Notes: a model not told the origin generated them from the letters alone. A stretch of 64,000 nt of DNA from JAAFJU01 sp043764895 (GCA_043764895.1 JAYUJY010000174.1:1-64000); one strand, 5' to 3'. Positions 42,947-51,200 are shown, numbered from the stretch's first letter. Translations and numbers: made by a program.

Positions 42947-45346
42947 TCATAAAACATCCTGGCTATGCTGCGAAATCGCTTGAGTCATCGGATGCTCGGA
43001 CAGGCGATCGGCTTGTCCATTCGTGTGCGCGGTGATAATTAGATCAACCAATCCATTGAATGTGCTTTCGACGTAGGGATGATCTTGGGGGAGCCGATCG
43101 AGGAAGACAGTTAGAGCTTTTTGGTAAAGGGTTTCGGCTTCCTCGTAACGCTCGAATTGAGTATAGAGTCCAGCGAGATTGTTATACCAAACAGCAACGT
43201 CTGGATGATCTTCTCCGAGATGTTGAATACCGATCGCCAAGGCGCGGAGGTAGAGGGGTTCTGCCGCTTCATAACGTCCCATCGATTCGTATAAAAGCGC
43301 CAAATTATTTAAACTCATTCCTATGTTTGGATGGTCCGGACCTAATTGCTTTTCGCCAATCGCCAAGGCGCGGAGGTAGAGGGGTTCTGCGGCTTCGTAA
43401 CGTCCCATCGATTTGTATAAAAGCGCCAAATTGTTCAAATTCGTTCCCGTAGACGGATGGTCCGGACCCAATTGCTTTTCGCCAATCGCCAAGGCGCGGA
43501 GGTAAAGGGGTCCTGCGGCTTCATAACGTCCCATGGATTCGTATAAAAGCGCCAAATTGTTCAAGCTCGTTCCCGTGGTCAGATGGTCTATTCCTAATTG
43601 CTTTTCTCTAATCGCCAACGCACGAAGGTTGAGGGATTCTGCCGCTTCGTAACGTCCCATCGGTCGATATAAACCCGCCAAGTTATTCAAAATTGTTCCC
43701 GTCTCTAGATGGTCTGGTCCTGATTGCTTTTCTCTGATCGCCAATGCACGAAGATAAAGAGGCTCCGCTGCTTCGTAACGTCCCATTGATTCGTATAAAC
43801 TCGCCAAATTATTCAAGCTCGACCCTGTGGTCAGATGGTCCGGTCCTAATTGCTTGCTAATGATCGCCAAGGCTCGCAGGAAGAAGGATTCTGCCGCTTC
43901 GTAACGGCCCATCGATCGATATAAACCCGCCAAATTATTCAAGCTCGTACCCGTGTCCGGATGGTCCGGGCCTAACTGCTTTTCTCTGATCGACAAGGCC
44001 AGTTCACTACACCGAAGCCCCGGTCCAAATAACCCTTGAGTAGAGTAATAAAGGCTAAGGTTTGCTGCCACAGCGGCGATCGACTCTCCAAAAACCTCCA
44101 CAGACTGCCGCTCCGTCAGATCCTCCCAATGGGTCATCCACAGCGCCGCATCCTCCACCTGCCCCACATCCATCGTCTGCTTACACCGCTCCCTTGCCGC
44201 CTCTAACATCACCGCCACATAGCGCTCCCTTGCCTCACTCCCGTCAGCTCTCTCATCCAGCTTCACCACCAAAAACTCCCGCAGCATCGGATGCAACTGC
44301 TCATCCATTCCCACCAAATGCAAATTCACCAACTCATCCCAAGCCTCCTCAAGCTCTTCCTCATCCCACTCCGCTAGACAACTCCGCACCGCCACCGCAG
44401 GAATCCCCGCCAACCCAAACAAACTCAAAAACGCCCCCAAATATTGCGCCTTAGAACCCTCCTCCAGCGCCAGCCAGCTCACCTCAAAAGCAGCCGCCAA
44501 ACTCACATGCGTCGTTGTCATCGGCTGTCCCCGCAGCAACGCCTTCGCCACCAGCCCCTGCCCCTTCAACCGCTCCAACACCACCACAAAACTAGTCCTG
44601 AGACTCTTCGCCAAATACCGCCCCACCAGCTCGATCGCCAACGGCAAATTTCCCAACCACTCACACACCTTCGTCGCCGCTTCTCTCTCCCGATCGACCC
44701 GCCCCGTCCCCACAATCTCACCCAGCAACCCCAACGACTCCGGCAAACTAAACACCCCCAAATCCAACCGCCGCACCTGTAACCGCTCCCTTGTGGTCAA
44801 CAGCACCCGAAACGCCCCATCTGTCGGCAAATAAGGCCGCACCGCCGCATAATCCTGACTCGTCACCACATCATCCACAATCACCAGCCTCCGCCCCTCA
44901 ATGCCCTGCCGCCAAAAGGCATAACATTCCTGCACCTTCTGCACATCACTACTCCTCGTCCCCGTCTCCGGCAGCCCCATCCGCACCGCATAGCTCAACA
45001 CCTGCCCCACAATATCCCGCCCACTCAGCCACCACACCCCTCCCGGATAATCCTCGTCATGCCGCACCGCATATTGAACCGCCAGCTCCGTCTTCCCCAC
45101 GCCGCCCATCCCCGCTGTCGCCGCCGCGATCGCCACTCTCGACTCTTCCATCAGCAACCCATGTAACGTCGCAAGCTCCTTCTCCCGTCCCACAAAGGTT
45201 TCCGTTCCATTGCGATCGAGAGTCGGACGTTCTACCGATCGTTTTTCCCCATGGTAATGCGTCCCACCTGTAAAGTTTTGATTGTGATCGCCATCATTAT
45301 GAACATCATAAAACTCTTGACGATCGGACGTAAAATCTTCATTCAT
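42947..45346 (-). CDS. STAND/NB-ARC-TPR (NLR-like) protein with N-terminal putative amyloid motif
   Basis: 799 residues. Residues 14-34 (HNDGDHNQNFTGGTHYHG) match the C-terminus of the upstream small protein. Then FVGREKELATL, a P-loop GMGGVGKTELAV (79-90), Walker B LVIVDDV, LLTTRERLQV and LPLAIELVGRYL, the NB-ARC hallmarks; a winged-helix region to about 400; and eight 42-residue kinesin-light-chain-type TPRs (NNLALLYESMGRYEAAEPLY). In such proteins TPRs sense a trigger and the NTPase oligomerises to activate an effector. The last 20 codons coincide with a family A repeat. Divergent N-terminus, NB-ARC core and neighbours suggest an anti-phage or cell-death role (inferred). Confidence 0.9.
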   Translation of the reverse strand: MNEDFTSDRQEFYDVHNDGDHNQNFTGGTHYHGEKRSVERPTLDRNGTETFVGREKELATLHGLLMEESRVAIAAATAGMGGVGKTELAVQYAVRHDEDYPGGVWWLSGRDIVGQVLSYAVRMGLPETGTRSSDVQKVQECYAFWRQGIEGRRLVIVDDVVTSQDYAAVRPYLPTDGAFRVLLTTRERLQVRRLDLGVFSLPESLGLLGEIVGTGRVDREREAATKVCEWLGNLPLAIELVGRYLAKSLRTSFVVVLERLKGQGLVAKALLRGQPMTTTHVSLAAAFEVSWLALEEGSKAQYLGAFLSLFGLAGIPAVAVRSCLAEWDEEELEEAWDELVNLHLVGMDEQLHPMLREFLVVKLDERADGSEARERYVAVMLEAARERCKQTMDVGQVEDAALWMTHWEDLTERQSVEVFGESIAAVAANLSLYYSTQGLFGPGLRCSELALSIREKQLGPDHPDTGTSLNNLAGLYRSMGRYEAAESFFLRALAIISKQLGPDHLTTGSSLNNLASLYESMGRYEAAEPLYLRALAIREKQSGPDHLETGTILNNLAGLYRPMGRYEAAESLNLRALAIREKQLGIDHLTTGTSLNNLALLYESMGRYEAAGPLYLRALAIGEKQLGPDHPSTGTNLNNLALLYKSMGRYEAAEPLYLRALAIGEKQLGPDHPNIGMSLNNLALLYESMGRYEAAEPLYLRALAIGIQHLGEDHPDVAVWYNNLAGLYTQFERYEEAETLYQKALTVFLDRLPQDHPYVESTFNGLVDLIITAHTNGQADRLSEHPMTQAISQHSQDVL
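42955..43022 (+). repeat. Family A direct repeat, copy 5 (inside the NB-ARC gene end)
   Basis: GCTATGCTGCGAAATCGCTT, GAGTCATCGGATGCTCGGAC and GCGATCGGCTTGTCCATT match the second half of the other family A copies in the same orientation. Here it encodes the C-terminus QADRLSEHPMTQAISQHS on the minus strand. Confidence 0.75.
43130..44050 (-). repeat. Tandem 126-bp repeats encoding near-identical TPRs
   Basis: Seven to eight consecutive 42-codon units with the core MGRYEAAEPLYLRALAI and LGPDHP. Several are almost identical at DNA level (for example GCCAAGGCGCGGAGGTAGAG repeated), so they have been duplicated or homogenised recently. Boundaries are approximate. Confidence 0.85.
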
Positions 45347-45412
45347 GACTAAAAACCGGGATTGCTAAGAAGAATAGATTGAGTGCTAATTTAATGTCTA
45401 GACTTAGAGCGA

Positions 45413-45850
45413 TTAGGCAGGGTGATTATGCGTTCCTCCAGTAAAGTTTTTATTGTGAGAACCGATATTTTGAACCGCATAGCCTGTGCCACCCGTCGCG
45501 ATGTTTTGCACGATCGGGCTATTGTTTTCAATCTGCGTCAACTCAAAATGCAGATCATTCGCCAAATCCTTAACAGCCTTCTCAAAATCCGGCGACTGTT
45601 TCCAAAGACTCTCCAGAAAATTCTTCAGCGCCTGCACTTCTTCCGGTTTCTGCTCAGAAGCCCCAACCAGCGCTTCGACCGCTCGCTTATTCGGATGAAT
45701 CTTCTCAAATACAGCATTCCCTAACGCCGTCAGCTTCGTCGCCGCCTTCATCGTCAGCGTCTTCCCCAGTTCTCCCGCCCCGCCCTCAATAAATTTATCC
45801 AACGCAATCTTACCGATCGCCATCGCCGCCGCCGTCGTCAAAACTTCCAT
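45413..45850 (-). CDS. Small helical protein with C-terminal amyloid-like motif (candidate Bell-type effector)
   Basis: 145 residues from the ATG at 45850 (GGGAG upstream). Residues 1-105 are predicted alpha-helical, starting with a hydrophobic/Ala-rich helix (TTAAAMAIGKIALDKFIEGG). Residues 112-145 switch to beta-prone N/Q/G/T-rich sequence: PIVQNIATGGTGYAVQNIG then SHNKNFTGGTHNH. The last 13 residues recur at the N-terminus of the next gene's NB-ARC protein (HNQNFTGGTHYH). Known bacterial amyloid-signalling systems put the motif at the effector C-terminus and the NLR N-terminus in adjacent genes, the effector being a helical membrane-active Bell domain. That role is inferred; no family name was recognised with certainty. 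66 bp separate the two genes. Confidence 0.75.
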   Translation of the reverse strand: MEVLTTAAAMAIGKIALDKFIEGGAGELGKTLTMKAATKLTALGNAVFEKIHPNKRAVEALVGASEQKPEEVQALKNFLESLWKQSPDFEKAVKDLANDLHFELTQIENNSPIVQNIATGGTGYAVQNIGSHNKNFTGGTHNHPA

Positions 45851-45900
45851 CACAAGTCTCCCAATCCTAAATTTAAGGTAGATATTTACTTCTTCGAGGA

Positions 45901-46005
45901 CTAGACGAAGTATTCCGCACAATTCTCCCGCTCTACCAAAAATTCATCAAAACCTTCACACGACTCATCTTCGATCGTCATTTCCGGAATTCGATCGACA
46001 ACCAT
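45901..46005 (-). CDS. Possible 34-residue acidic small protein
   Basis: Short frame upstream of the helical effector gene and on its strand, with an AGGTGG site 7 nt before the ATG. Very acidic (EMTIEDESCEGFDEF) with two Cys. It ends 50 bp before the effector start and its upstream part overlaps the region before the divergent SPFH gene. Could be a leader peptide, an antidote or chance. Confidence 0.3.
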   Translation of the reverse strand: MVVDRIPEMTIEDESCEGFDEFLVERENCAEYFV

Positions 46006-46042
46006 TGAAGTTCCACCTGTCACTGATCTGTGGAGCATTCCT

Positions 46043-47125
46043 ATGGGACTTTTTGATAAGATTCGGGGCGAATTTGTTGACATTATCGAGTGGTTGGACA
46101 ACTCCAATGACACGATCGCCTATCGGTTTGAACGGTTCCAGAACGAGATTAAGATGGGCGCAAAGCTCACCGTCAGGCCAGGACAACGCGCCGTTTTTGT
46201 CAACGAAGGGCAAATTGCAGACATCTTTGATCCAGGACTATTTCAACTCTCCACCCAGAACCTGCCCCTTCTGAGCACCCTCCAAGGCTGGAAATACGGC
46301 TTCAATTCCCCTTTCAAAGCAGAAGTCTACTTCTTTAATACTCGCATCTTCACCAACCTCAAATGGGGCACCGCCAACCCAATCATGGTCCGCGATCCAG
46401 AACTTGGACCCGTACGATTGCGCGCCTTTGGGTCCTATAGCATTCGAGTTGTTGATCCCAGAGCATTGTTAGAAGAACTTATCAGCACCGATGGACTCTT
46501 TCAAGTCGATGAAATCAGCGATCAAATTCGCAACATGATCATGACATCCTTTGCGAATAACTTAGGCTCCAATCGCATTCCACTTCTCGATCTCGCCTCC
46601 AACTACGGTAGCCTTGGCAATACCATTCGCACCACGATGCAGCCTGACGTTCAGCGCTTTGGTCTCGACCTAGCGCAGCTTCTCATTGAAAACATTTCCC
46701 TCCCACTCGACGTCGAAACCGCCCTCGACAAACGGGCCTCCATGGGAATCCTCGGAAACATGCAGCAATACGCGCAGTTCCAAGCCGCCAACGCGATCGA
46801 AGCCTCCGCCAAAACCCCTAACGGCAGTCCCGGACTCGACTTCGGCGTCGGCATCGCCATGGGCCAACAAATGATGAACACCTTCGCCCAACCCCAGCAA
46901 GCCACCGTCCAAACCGTCCCGCCGCCCCCTGTGCAAACCGCCGTTTGGTACCTCTCTCGCAACGGTCAGAACTTCGGTCCCTTCGAGCCTGCGCAGATGA
47001 TTCAGCAAGGCATGACCGCAGAAACCTTCGTCTGGCGATCGGGCCTACCCGGCTGGCTTCGATCGCGCGAAGTGCCTGAAATGGCCCTGATCTTAGGAAC
47101 GGTTCCGCCGCCGCCACCCTCGTAG
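46043..47125 (+). CDS. SPFH/Band-7 protein with C-terminal GYF_2 (DUF4339) domain, YdjI-like
   Basis: 360 residues. N-terminal SPFH part (KLTVRPGQRAVFVNEGQIAD, FFNTRIFTNLKWGTANPI, RLRAFGSYSIRVVDPRALLE) as in the virion-core/YdjI family, a helical region, a Pro-rich linker (PPPPV), and a GYF_2 domain (VWYLSRNGQNFGPFEPAQM, WRSGLPGW). SPFH proteins scaffold membrane microdomains. GGAG precedes the ATG. The next gene encodes a zinc-ribbon membrane protein; Bacillus subtilis ydjFGHI has a similar SPFH plus zinc-ribbon pairing with PspA, so a membrane-stress role is likely. Confidence 0.85.
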   Translation: MGLFDKIRGEFVDIIEWLDNSNDTIAYRFERFQNEIKMGAKLTVRPGQRAVFVNEGQIADIFDPGLFQLSTQNLPLLSTLQGWKYGFNSPFKAEVYFFNTRIFTNLKWGTANPIMVRDPELGPVRLRAFGSYSIRVVDPRALLEELISTDGLFQVDEISDQIRNMIMTSFANNLGSNRIPLLDLASNYGSLGNTIRTTMQPDVQRFGLDLAQLLIENISLPLDVETALDKRASMGILGNMQQYAQFQAANAIEASAKTPNGSPGLDFGVGIAMGQQMMNTFAQPQQATVQTVPPPPVQTAVWYLSRNGQNFGPFEPAQMIQQGMTAETFVWRSGLPGWLRSREVPEMALILGTVPPPPPS

Positions 47126-47172
47126 AAACGCCCATCCTTCTTTGTACAACAAACCACACTGCACGAGTGGCG

Positions 47173-48441
47173 ATGATTAACAGCCCAAAAAATGAAGCCC
47201 GATCGTTTCAAGACTTTCCCTGTCCTCAGTGCGGCGGGAAACTCGAATTCTCGCCGAAAGCGGGGCAACTGCAATGTATCTACTGCGGCTATAAAGAGAC
47301 TCGTCCAGCCGCCACGGAATCCACCGCCGTTCGAGAAATTCCCTACACTGAATTTCTCGATAGCCAAGCCGTCAAAACCGCACCGCTTTCCGAAACCGCC
47401 CTAGAAGTTGCCTGCCCAAGCTGCCGCGCTCGCATCACCTTCCAGCCCCCTGACGTCGCCGGGAAATGTCCCTTCTGCGCAACGGCGATCGTCACTCAAG
47501 GCGAAAAAGCCCATCCCGTGGTCGAACCGGGCGGCGTATTGCCCTGCAAAATCACCCAGAAAAAAGCCCGCAAAAACGTCCAAAAATGGCTCGGCAACAA
47601 CTGGTTCTTGCCGACCGCCCTCAAGTCCCTCGCCCAACAAGAAGCTATGCAGGGCGTCTACATTCCCTACTGGACCTACGACGCCAAAACCGAAAGCCAG
47701 TACACCGGAAGTCGCGGCGAATACTACACCACTACCGAAATTTACACCACCACTGATGACGATGGGAACCCGTCCATCCAAACCCGTGAAGTCCAACACA
47801 CACGCTGGTATCCGGCCTCGGGTCACGTCTCCCGGCACTTCGACGATCTCCTAATTCCTGCGACAACTCAGCTTAATGAAAAATATCTCGATCGCCTATC
47901 CGACTGGAAATTAGACCAAATCGTTCCCTACTCGTCATCCTACTTAGCAGGCTTCAAAGCACAACGTTATCAAGTCACCCTCGAAGCCGGATTGACCCTA
48001 GCAAAGTCCAAAATGGCCTCCCAAATCCACACCGACGCCTGCCATGACATCGGCGGAGATACCCAAAGTGTTGATCACATCCAAACTCAACATCACGACA
48101 TTACTTTCAAACATATTCTGCTGCCCCTGTGGCTTTCCGCCTATCGGTACAAAAATAAGCAATACCAAGTCATGGTCAACGCCCAAACGGGAGACGTGTC
48201 CGGTGAACGGCCTTACAGCAATACTAAAATTGCGATCGCCGTTATGCTTGGAATCACGATCGTTCTAGCCTTCTGCTATGCCGTATCCCGTGGGCAAAAC
48301 AACAGCGCTCCATCGAATAGCCGAACTCGAATTCGCATTGAGAACAGTGCCCCTAGACGAGATCCGCCCACGCTTTCAAATCCCGCCGTCTCCAAACCCG
48401 CCGCCACTAAACCTCAGCCTCAAAGCAAAAAGCGACCGTAA
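47173..48441 (+). CDS. Zinc-ribbon, single-pass membrane protein (YdjG-like partner of SPFH protein)
   Basis: About 422 residues. Two zinc ribbons at the N-terminus: CPQCGG...CIYCGY and CPSC...CPFC. A central domain with GVYIPYWTYDAKTESQYTG and a tyrosine/threonine-rich loop, HILLPLWLSAYRYKNKQYQV, then one membrane helix (IAIAVMLGITIVLAFCYAVS) and a basic, Pro-rich tail. 47 bp after the SPFH gene, same strand. The GTG two codons earlier is an alternative start. By analogy with B. subtilis YdjG it may recruit partners to the membrane. Confidence 0.8.
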   Translation: MINSPKNEARSFQDFPCPQCGGKLEFSPKAGQLQCIYCGYKETRPAATESTAVREIPYTEFLDSQAVKTAPLSETALEVACPSCRARITFQPPDVAGKCPFCATAIVTQGEKAHPVVEPGGVLPCKITQKKARKNVQKWLGNNWFLPTALKSLAQQEAMQGVYIPYWTYDAKTESQYTGSRGEYYTTTEIYTTTDDDGNPSIQTREVQHTRWYPASGHVSRHFDDLLIPATTQLNEKYLDRLSDWKLDQIVPYSSSYLAGFKAQRYQVTLEAGLTLAKSKMASQIHTDACHDIGGDTQSVDHIQTQHHDITFKHILLPLWLSAYRYKNKQYQVMVNAQTGDVSGERPYSNTKIAIAVMLGITIVLAFCYAVSRGQNNSAPSNSRTRIRIENSAPRRDPPTLSNPAVSKPAATKPQPQSKKRP

Positions 48442-48722
48442 CTGAACCACCCATAGCCACTCCCCTTAATTAGCAATCTAAATGAATTAACTACATTAGA
48501 AAAACATCCGATCGTAAAATTTTAGGTAATCACACGTAAGTAGTTGTTATTTCCTCATAGAGATCAGTAGACTCTCTTATAGATCATCTGTTTCTGCTCC
48601 AAACAAAACGGGCATCATGGGACTACGAGGCTGATACGCTCAGTATTCGTACGGGACCACAGATTTTCTGTGTATTCTAGGACACAAATTAGCGAATTTT
48701 TTTGGAATGAGGGCTGGATTAG

Positions 48723-50144
48723 ATGTTGGTCCCTGAAAATCGATTGTTTTGTCGCTTGGATGGCTTAAGTCAGACGGTGCGGGATAAAAATCGGAGCGAT
48801 GCGCTACAAGCCCTTCGCCTGTTGGAGGTAAAAAGTGTTCCCGTCTTTGAAGAAGTGGTTCAGACGGCGGCTCATTTTGCGCAAGTGCCCGTAGCATGGC
48901 TCAGCGTAGTCGATCGTCATACTGAATGTCTCAAGGCAACCTTTGGGCTATCCCGCCTGGGTTTGATGAATGATTTGGTCATGCGTCGATCGATCGATCC
49001 GGATGATTCCTTTGGGCAGTACGTGACCGATAGCCACCAGCCTCTGCATATTTCCGATACGTTAGCGCATCCCGTTTTTGCTCAGAGCATTTTAACTCAG
49101 CAGTACGGTATTCGATCGTACTTAGGGGTGCCGTTGGTGACGAGTAAGGGAGAATACTTAGGCGTGCTGTCGATTCTCGATACCGTACCGCGCGAATTTA
49201 CGGTGCCGCAGATTGAATTTTTGATGTTGACGGCTCGGCTCGGGATGAGTGAGTATGAGCGATCGTACTATCAGCGTCAGGCTGAGGATTTGGCCTTATC
49301 AGCCAGACAACCTGTTGATCCTGCACCGACTCAAACCCATTTACCAGAGACCACCCTCGCTGGAGTCCTCGATCAGGCCATCATTCCGTTGAAGTTTGAA
49401 CTCTTAGCGCAGCTCACTCAGGAACTTCGGACGCCGCTGACCTCCGTCATGGGCATGGCCAGCGTACTTACCCGTGAAATTTATGGTCCGTTGACGCTGA
49501 AGCAACGCGAATATCTCAATATCATTCACCATAGTGGCGAGTATTTGCTGTCATTGGTGAAGGAAATCTTAGAACTATCACAGTTGGATCTGTCGCAGCG
49601 AGTGCTCAATCCAGTATCGGTGGATATTGAGATGCTCTGTCAACAGGCGATCGCGACGCTAGAACAATCAGCAGCCCGTCGTGAGCAACAGATTCGTCTA
49701 ACGGTGGAACCGGGCAATCGGATTTGGATACTCGACAAAGAAAAAATCCGTCAGATGTTGTATCACCTGATTTTCAGCGTCGTGCAATCGTCGAACGGCG
49801 GCAGTCAGGTCCATCTCCATGTTTCAAACAAAAACGGTGCGCTCCGACTAACAGTGTGGGTCACGCATCCTTGTCTAGACGAGACGCTGTTTGGACGCGG
49901 TGAATTTCAGCCGTTGCGCAATGGTCGATCGAGTGGCGTGGCCGTAATGGATGCGCCGACGTTACGCGCTGGAGTGGTCAGCCCTGAAGTCGGAATTCAC
50001 GACATCCTTCAACAAAACATGGGCTTCCTCCTCAGTCGCCAATTGATCGAGCTTCACGGCGGCCAAATCCAAATCCAAGGGGAATCGAGTCCGGGTTATC
50101 GCTATGTGATCACCCTTCCTCGACTAACATCAAAGTCAGTATAG
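48723..50144 (+). CDS. GAF-domain pseudo-histidine kinase
   Basis: 473 residues: a GAF domain (about 40-180; VAWLSVVDRHTECLKATFGL, YLGVPLVTSKGEYLGVLSIL) and a HisKA-like dimerisation region, LLAQLTQELRTPLTSVMG, in which the phospho-acceptor His is replaced by Gln. The HATPase remnant lacks the N-box Asn (YHLIFSVVQSS) and DxGxG box, though LSRQLIELHGGQIQIQGE is preserved. It cannot be a normal autokinase; a scaffold, a signal-binding regulator or a partner of another kinase is likely. Stands alone. Confidence 0.85.
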   Translation: MLVPENRLFCRLDGLSQTVRDKNRSDALQALRLLEVKSVPVFEEVVQTAAHFAQVPVAWLSVVDRHTECLKATFGLSRLGLMNDLVMRRSIDPDDSFGQYVTDSHQPLHISDTLAHPVFAQSILTQQYGIRSYLGVPLVTSKGEYLGVLSILDTVPREFTVPQIEFLMLTARLGMSEYERSYYQRQAEDLALSARQPVDPAPTQTHLPETTLAGVLDQAIIPLKFELLAQLTQELRTPLTSVMGMASVLTREIYGPLTLKQREYLNIIHHSGEYLLSLVKEILELSQLDLSQRVLNPVSVDIEMLCQQAIATLEQSAARREQQIRLTVEPGNRIWILDKEKIRQMLYHLIFSVVQSSNGGSQVHLHVSNKNGALRLTVWVTHPCLDETLFGRGEFQPLRNGRSSGVAVMDAPTLRAGVVSPEVGIHDILQQNMGFLLSRQLIELHGGQIQIQGESSPGYRYVITLPRLTSKSV

Positions 50145-50165
50145 AAAGAAGCGAAATTTTGAAGT

Positions 50166-50196
50166 GTAGGGGTGCTGTGCGATCGTACCCCCCTAC
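50166..50196 (+). terminator. GTAGGGG hairpin after the pseudo-kinase gene
   Basis: GTAGGGG and CCCCTAC arms around a loop containing CGATCG, then CTTTAAT, 22 bp downstream of the stop codon. Plausible intrinsic terminator, also reminiscent of family C arms. Confidence 0.4.
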
Positions 50197-50302
50197 TTTA
50201 ATGATTAGAGGAGAAGGGCGATCGATATCTGATGCATAACAAGTTTTAGAATCGGCTAAACTGAGAATAAATCTATATCAGTAGAGTCTGGAGCTAATTT
50301 TT

Positions 50303-50572
50303 ATGCCGATCGCTTTACCACCGGAATTAGAATTATTTGCCCAACGTCAGATTGAGAGTGGAAAGTATCGTTCCATTGAAGAGGTCTTAGTAGATGGCCT
50401 TCGATCGTTATGGGAAAAAGAAGATCTCTATCAAGGCCGTTTAGAAGAATTACGTCAGGAGGCACAGCGAGGAATTGCATCCGTGGCGCGAGGTGAACTC
50501 ATCGATTTTGATACGGCAATGGATGCAATTCGCGAAAAAATGCAACAACGCTATGGGGTCTCATGCGATTAG
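50303..50572 (+). CDS. parD: ParD-like antitoxin
   Basis: 89 residues, ribbon-helix-helix antitoxin of the CC2985/ParD type: IALPPELELFAQRQIESG then SIEEVLVDGLRSLWEKED and a helical C-terminus that would bind the toxin. A GGAG site lies 9 nt before the ATG. Its 3' end overlaps the parE reading frame by 10 bp, the usual arrangement. The toxin is interrupted, so the antitoxin may be a remnant or act on other ParE proteins. Confidence 0.88.
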   Translation: MPIALPPELELFAQRQIESGKYRSIEEVLVDGLRSLWEKEDLYQGRLEELRQEAQRGIASVARGELIDFDTAMDAIREKMQQRYGVSCD

Positions 50573-50865
50573 CGTTGAATATTTCAGGGGATGCGAATCG
50601 GGATCTTGAGGCGATCGCAGATTACATCGGTGCAAACTATGGATTGTCCAGCAGCAATCAATTTATTGCGGGGATTACGGCTCGGTTGAAGTAGTTGGCA
50701 CAATTTTCCATGATGGGTCCAAGTCGTGAAGAAATCGCACCGGGGTTTCGCTCTCTAATCTACGAGCGATATTTGATTTTGTATGTGGTTCAGGAAAATT
50801 CACTGAATGTGATACGAGTTGTGAGTGGATATCAGGATTTGACTGGGTTATTTGGGAATGAGTAA
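50563..50865 (+). pseudogene. parE: ParE toxin interrupted by one in-frame TAG
   Basis: Reading from the ATG at 50563 gives MRLALNISGDANRDLEAIAD and, after residue 43 (ITARLK), a TAG at 50692-50694, then in the same frame LAQFSMMGPSREEIAPGFRS, YERYLILYVVQ and VIRVVSGYQDL up to TAA at 50865. The whole 100-residue ParE/RelE-fold toxin is otherwise intact. Homologues have Gln at the position of the stop, so a CAG to TAG change is the simplest explanation. Product probably truncated and harmless unless the codon is suppressed. Confidence 0.88.
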
Positions 50866-50921
50866 ATTGGGGTTGGGGTTGCGATCGCCCGATTTATTGA
50901 AGTTTGGGCGATCGTAATAAC

Positions 50922-51033
50922 TTATGATCCTATTCTTTAAGAGCTGTGCTTGGCCTGATTCCACCCAGTTATCGGGCATTGCTGAAGGCAGAACAGTAAG
51001 GCGATCGCTCGAGTGAGTTGGGAGTGATGGGCA
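50922..51033 (+). pseudogene. xisH/xisI remnant (internal deletion) carrying the XisI-tail repeat, copy 1
   Basis: Starts with the xisH 3' end (TTATGATCCTATTCTT then AAGAG), then jumps directly to the xisI 3' end (GTGCTTGGCCTGATTCCACC, CAGTTATCGGGCATTGCTGA, AGGCAGAACAGTAAGGCGAT). The middle of the pair is missing. The 383-bp gap 50866-51248 otherwise holds only HIP-like words and the microsatellite at 51201. Confidence 0.85.
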
Positions 51034-51200
51034 ATCGGGTTGGTATTACTATCAGCGTCTCAAATCAGTGGCAGCAGATCGCCTCAACTCAACGCCAGTA
51101 TCTTTCAACTATCCGCTATATTTGTTTTTCATGCCGCGTTGTGTGACATTGACCTCAGTTTTCAAACATAAAGAGAGGCAATCCCTGAAGATCAACCTCT

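Noticed and set aside
44062..45273. Long plus-strand frames of 112-160 codons rich in Pro/Ser/His
   Set aside because: Antisense shadows of the GC-rich NB-ARC coding region; composition is implausible for protein.
47401..47854. About 145-codon frames on both strands over the zinc-ribbon gene
   Set aside because: Shadow frames; the zinc-ribbon frame carries clear CxxC motifs and a membrane helix.
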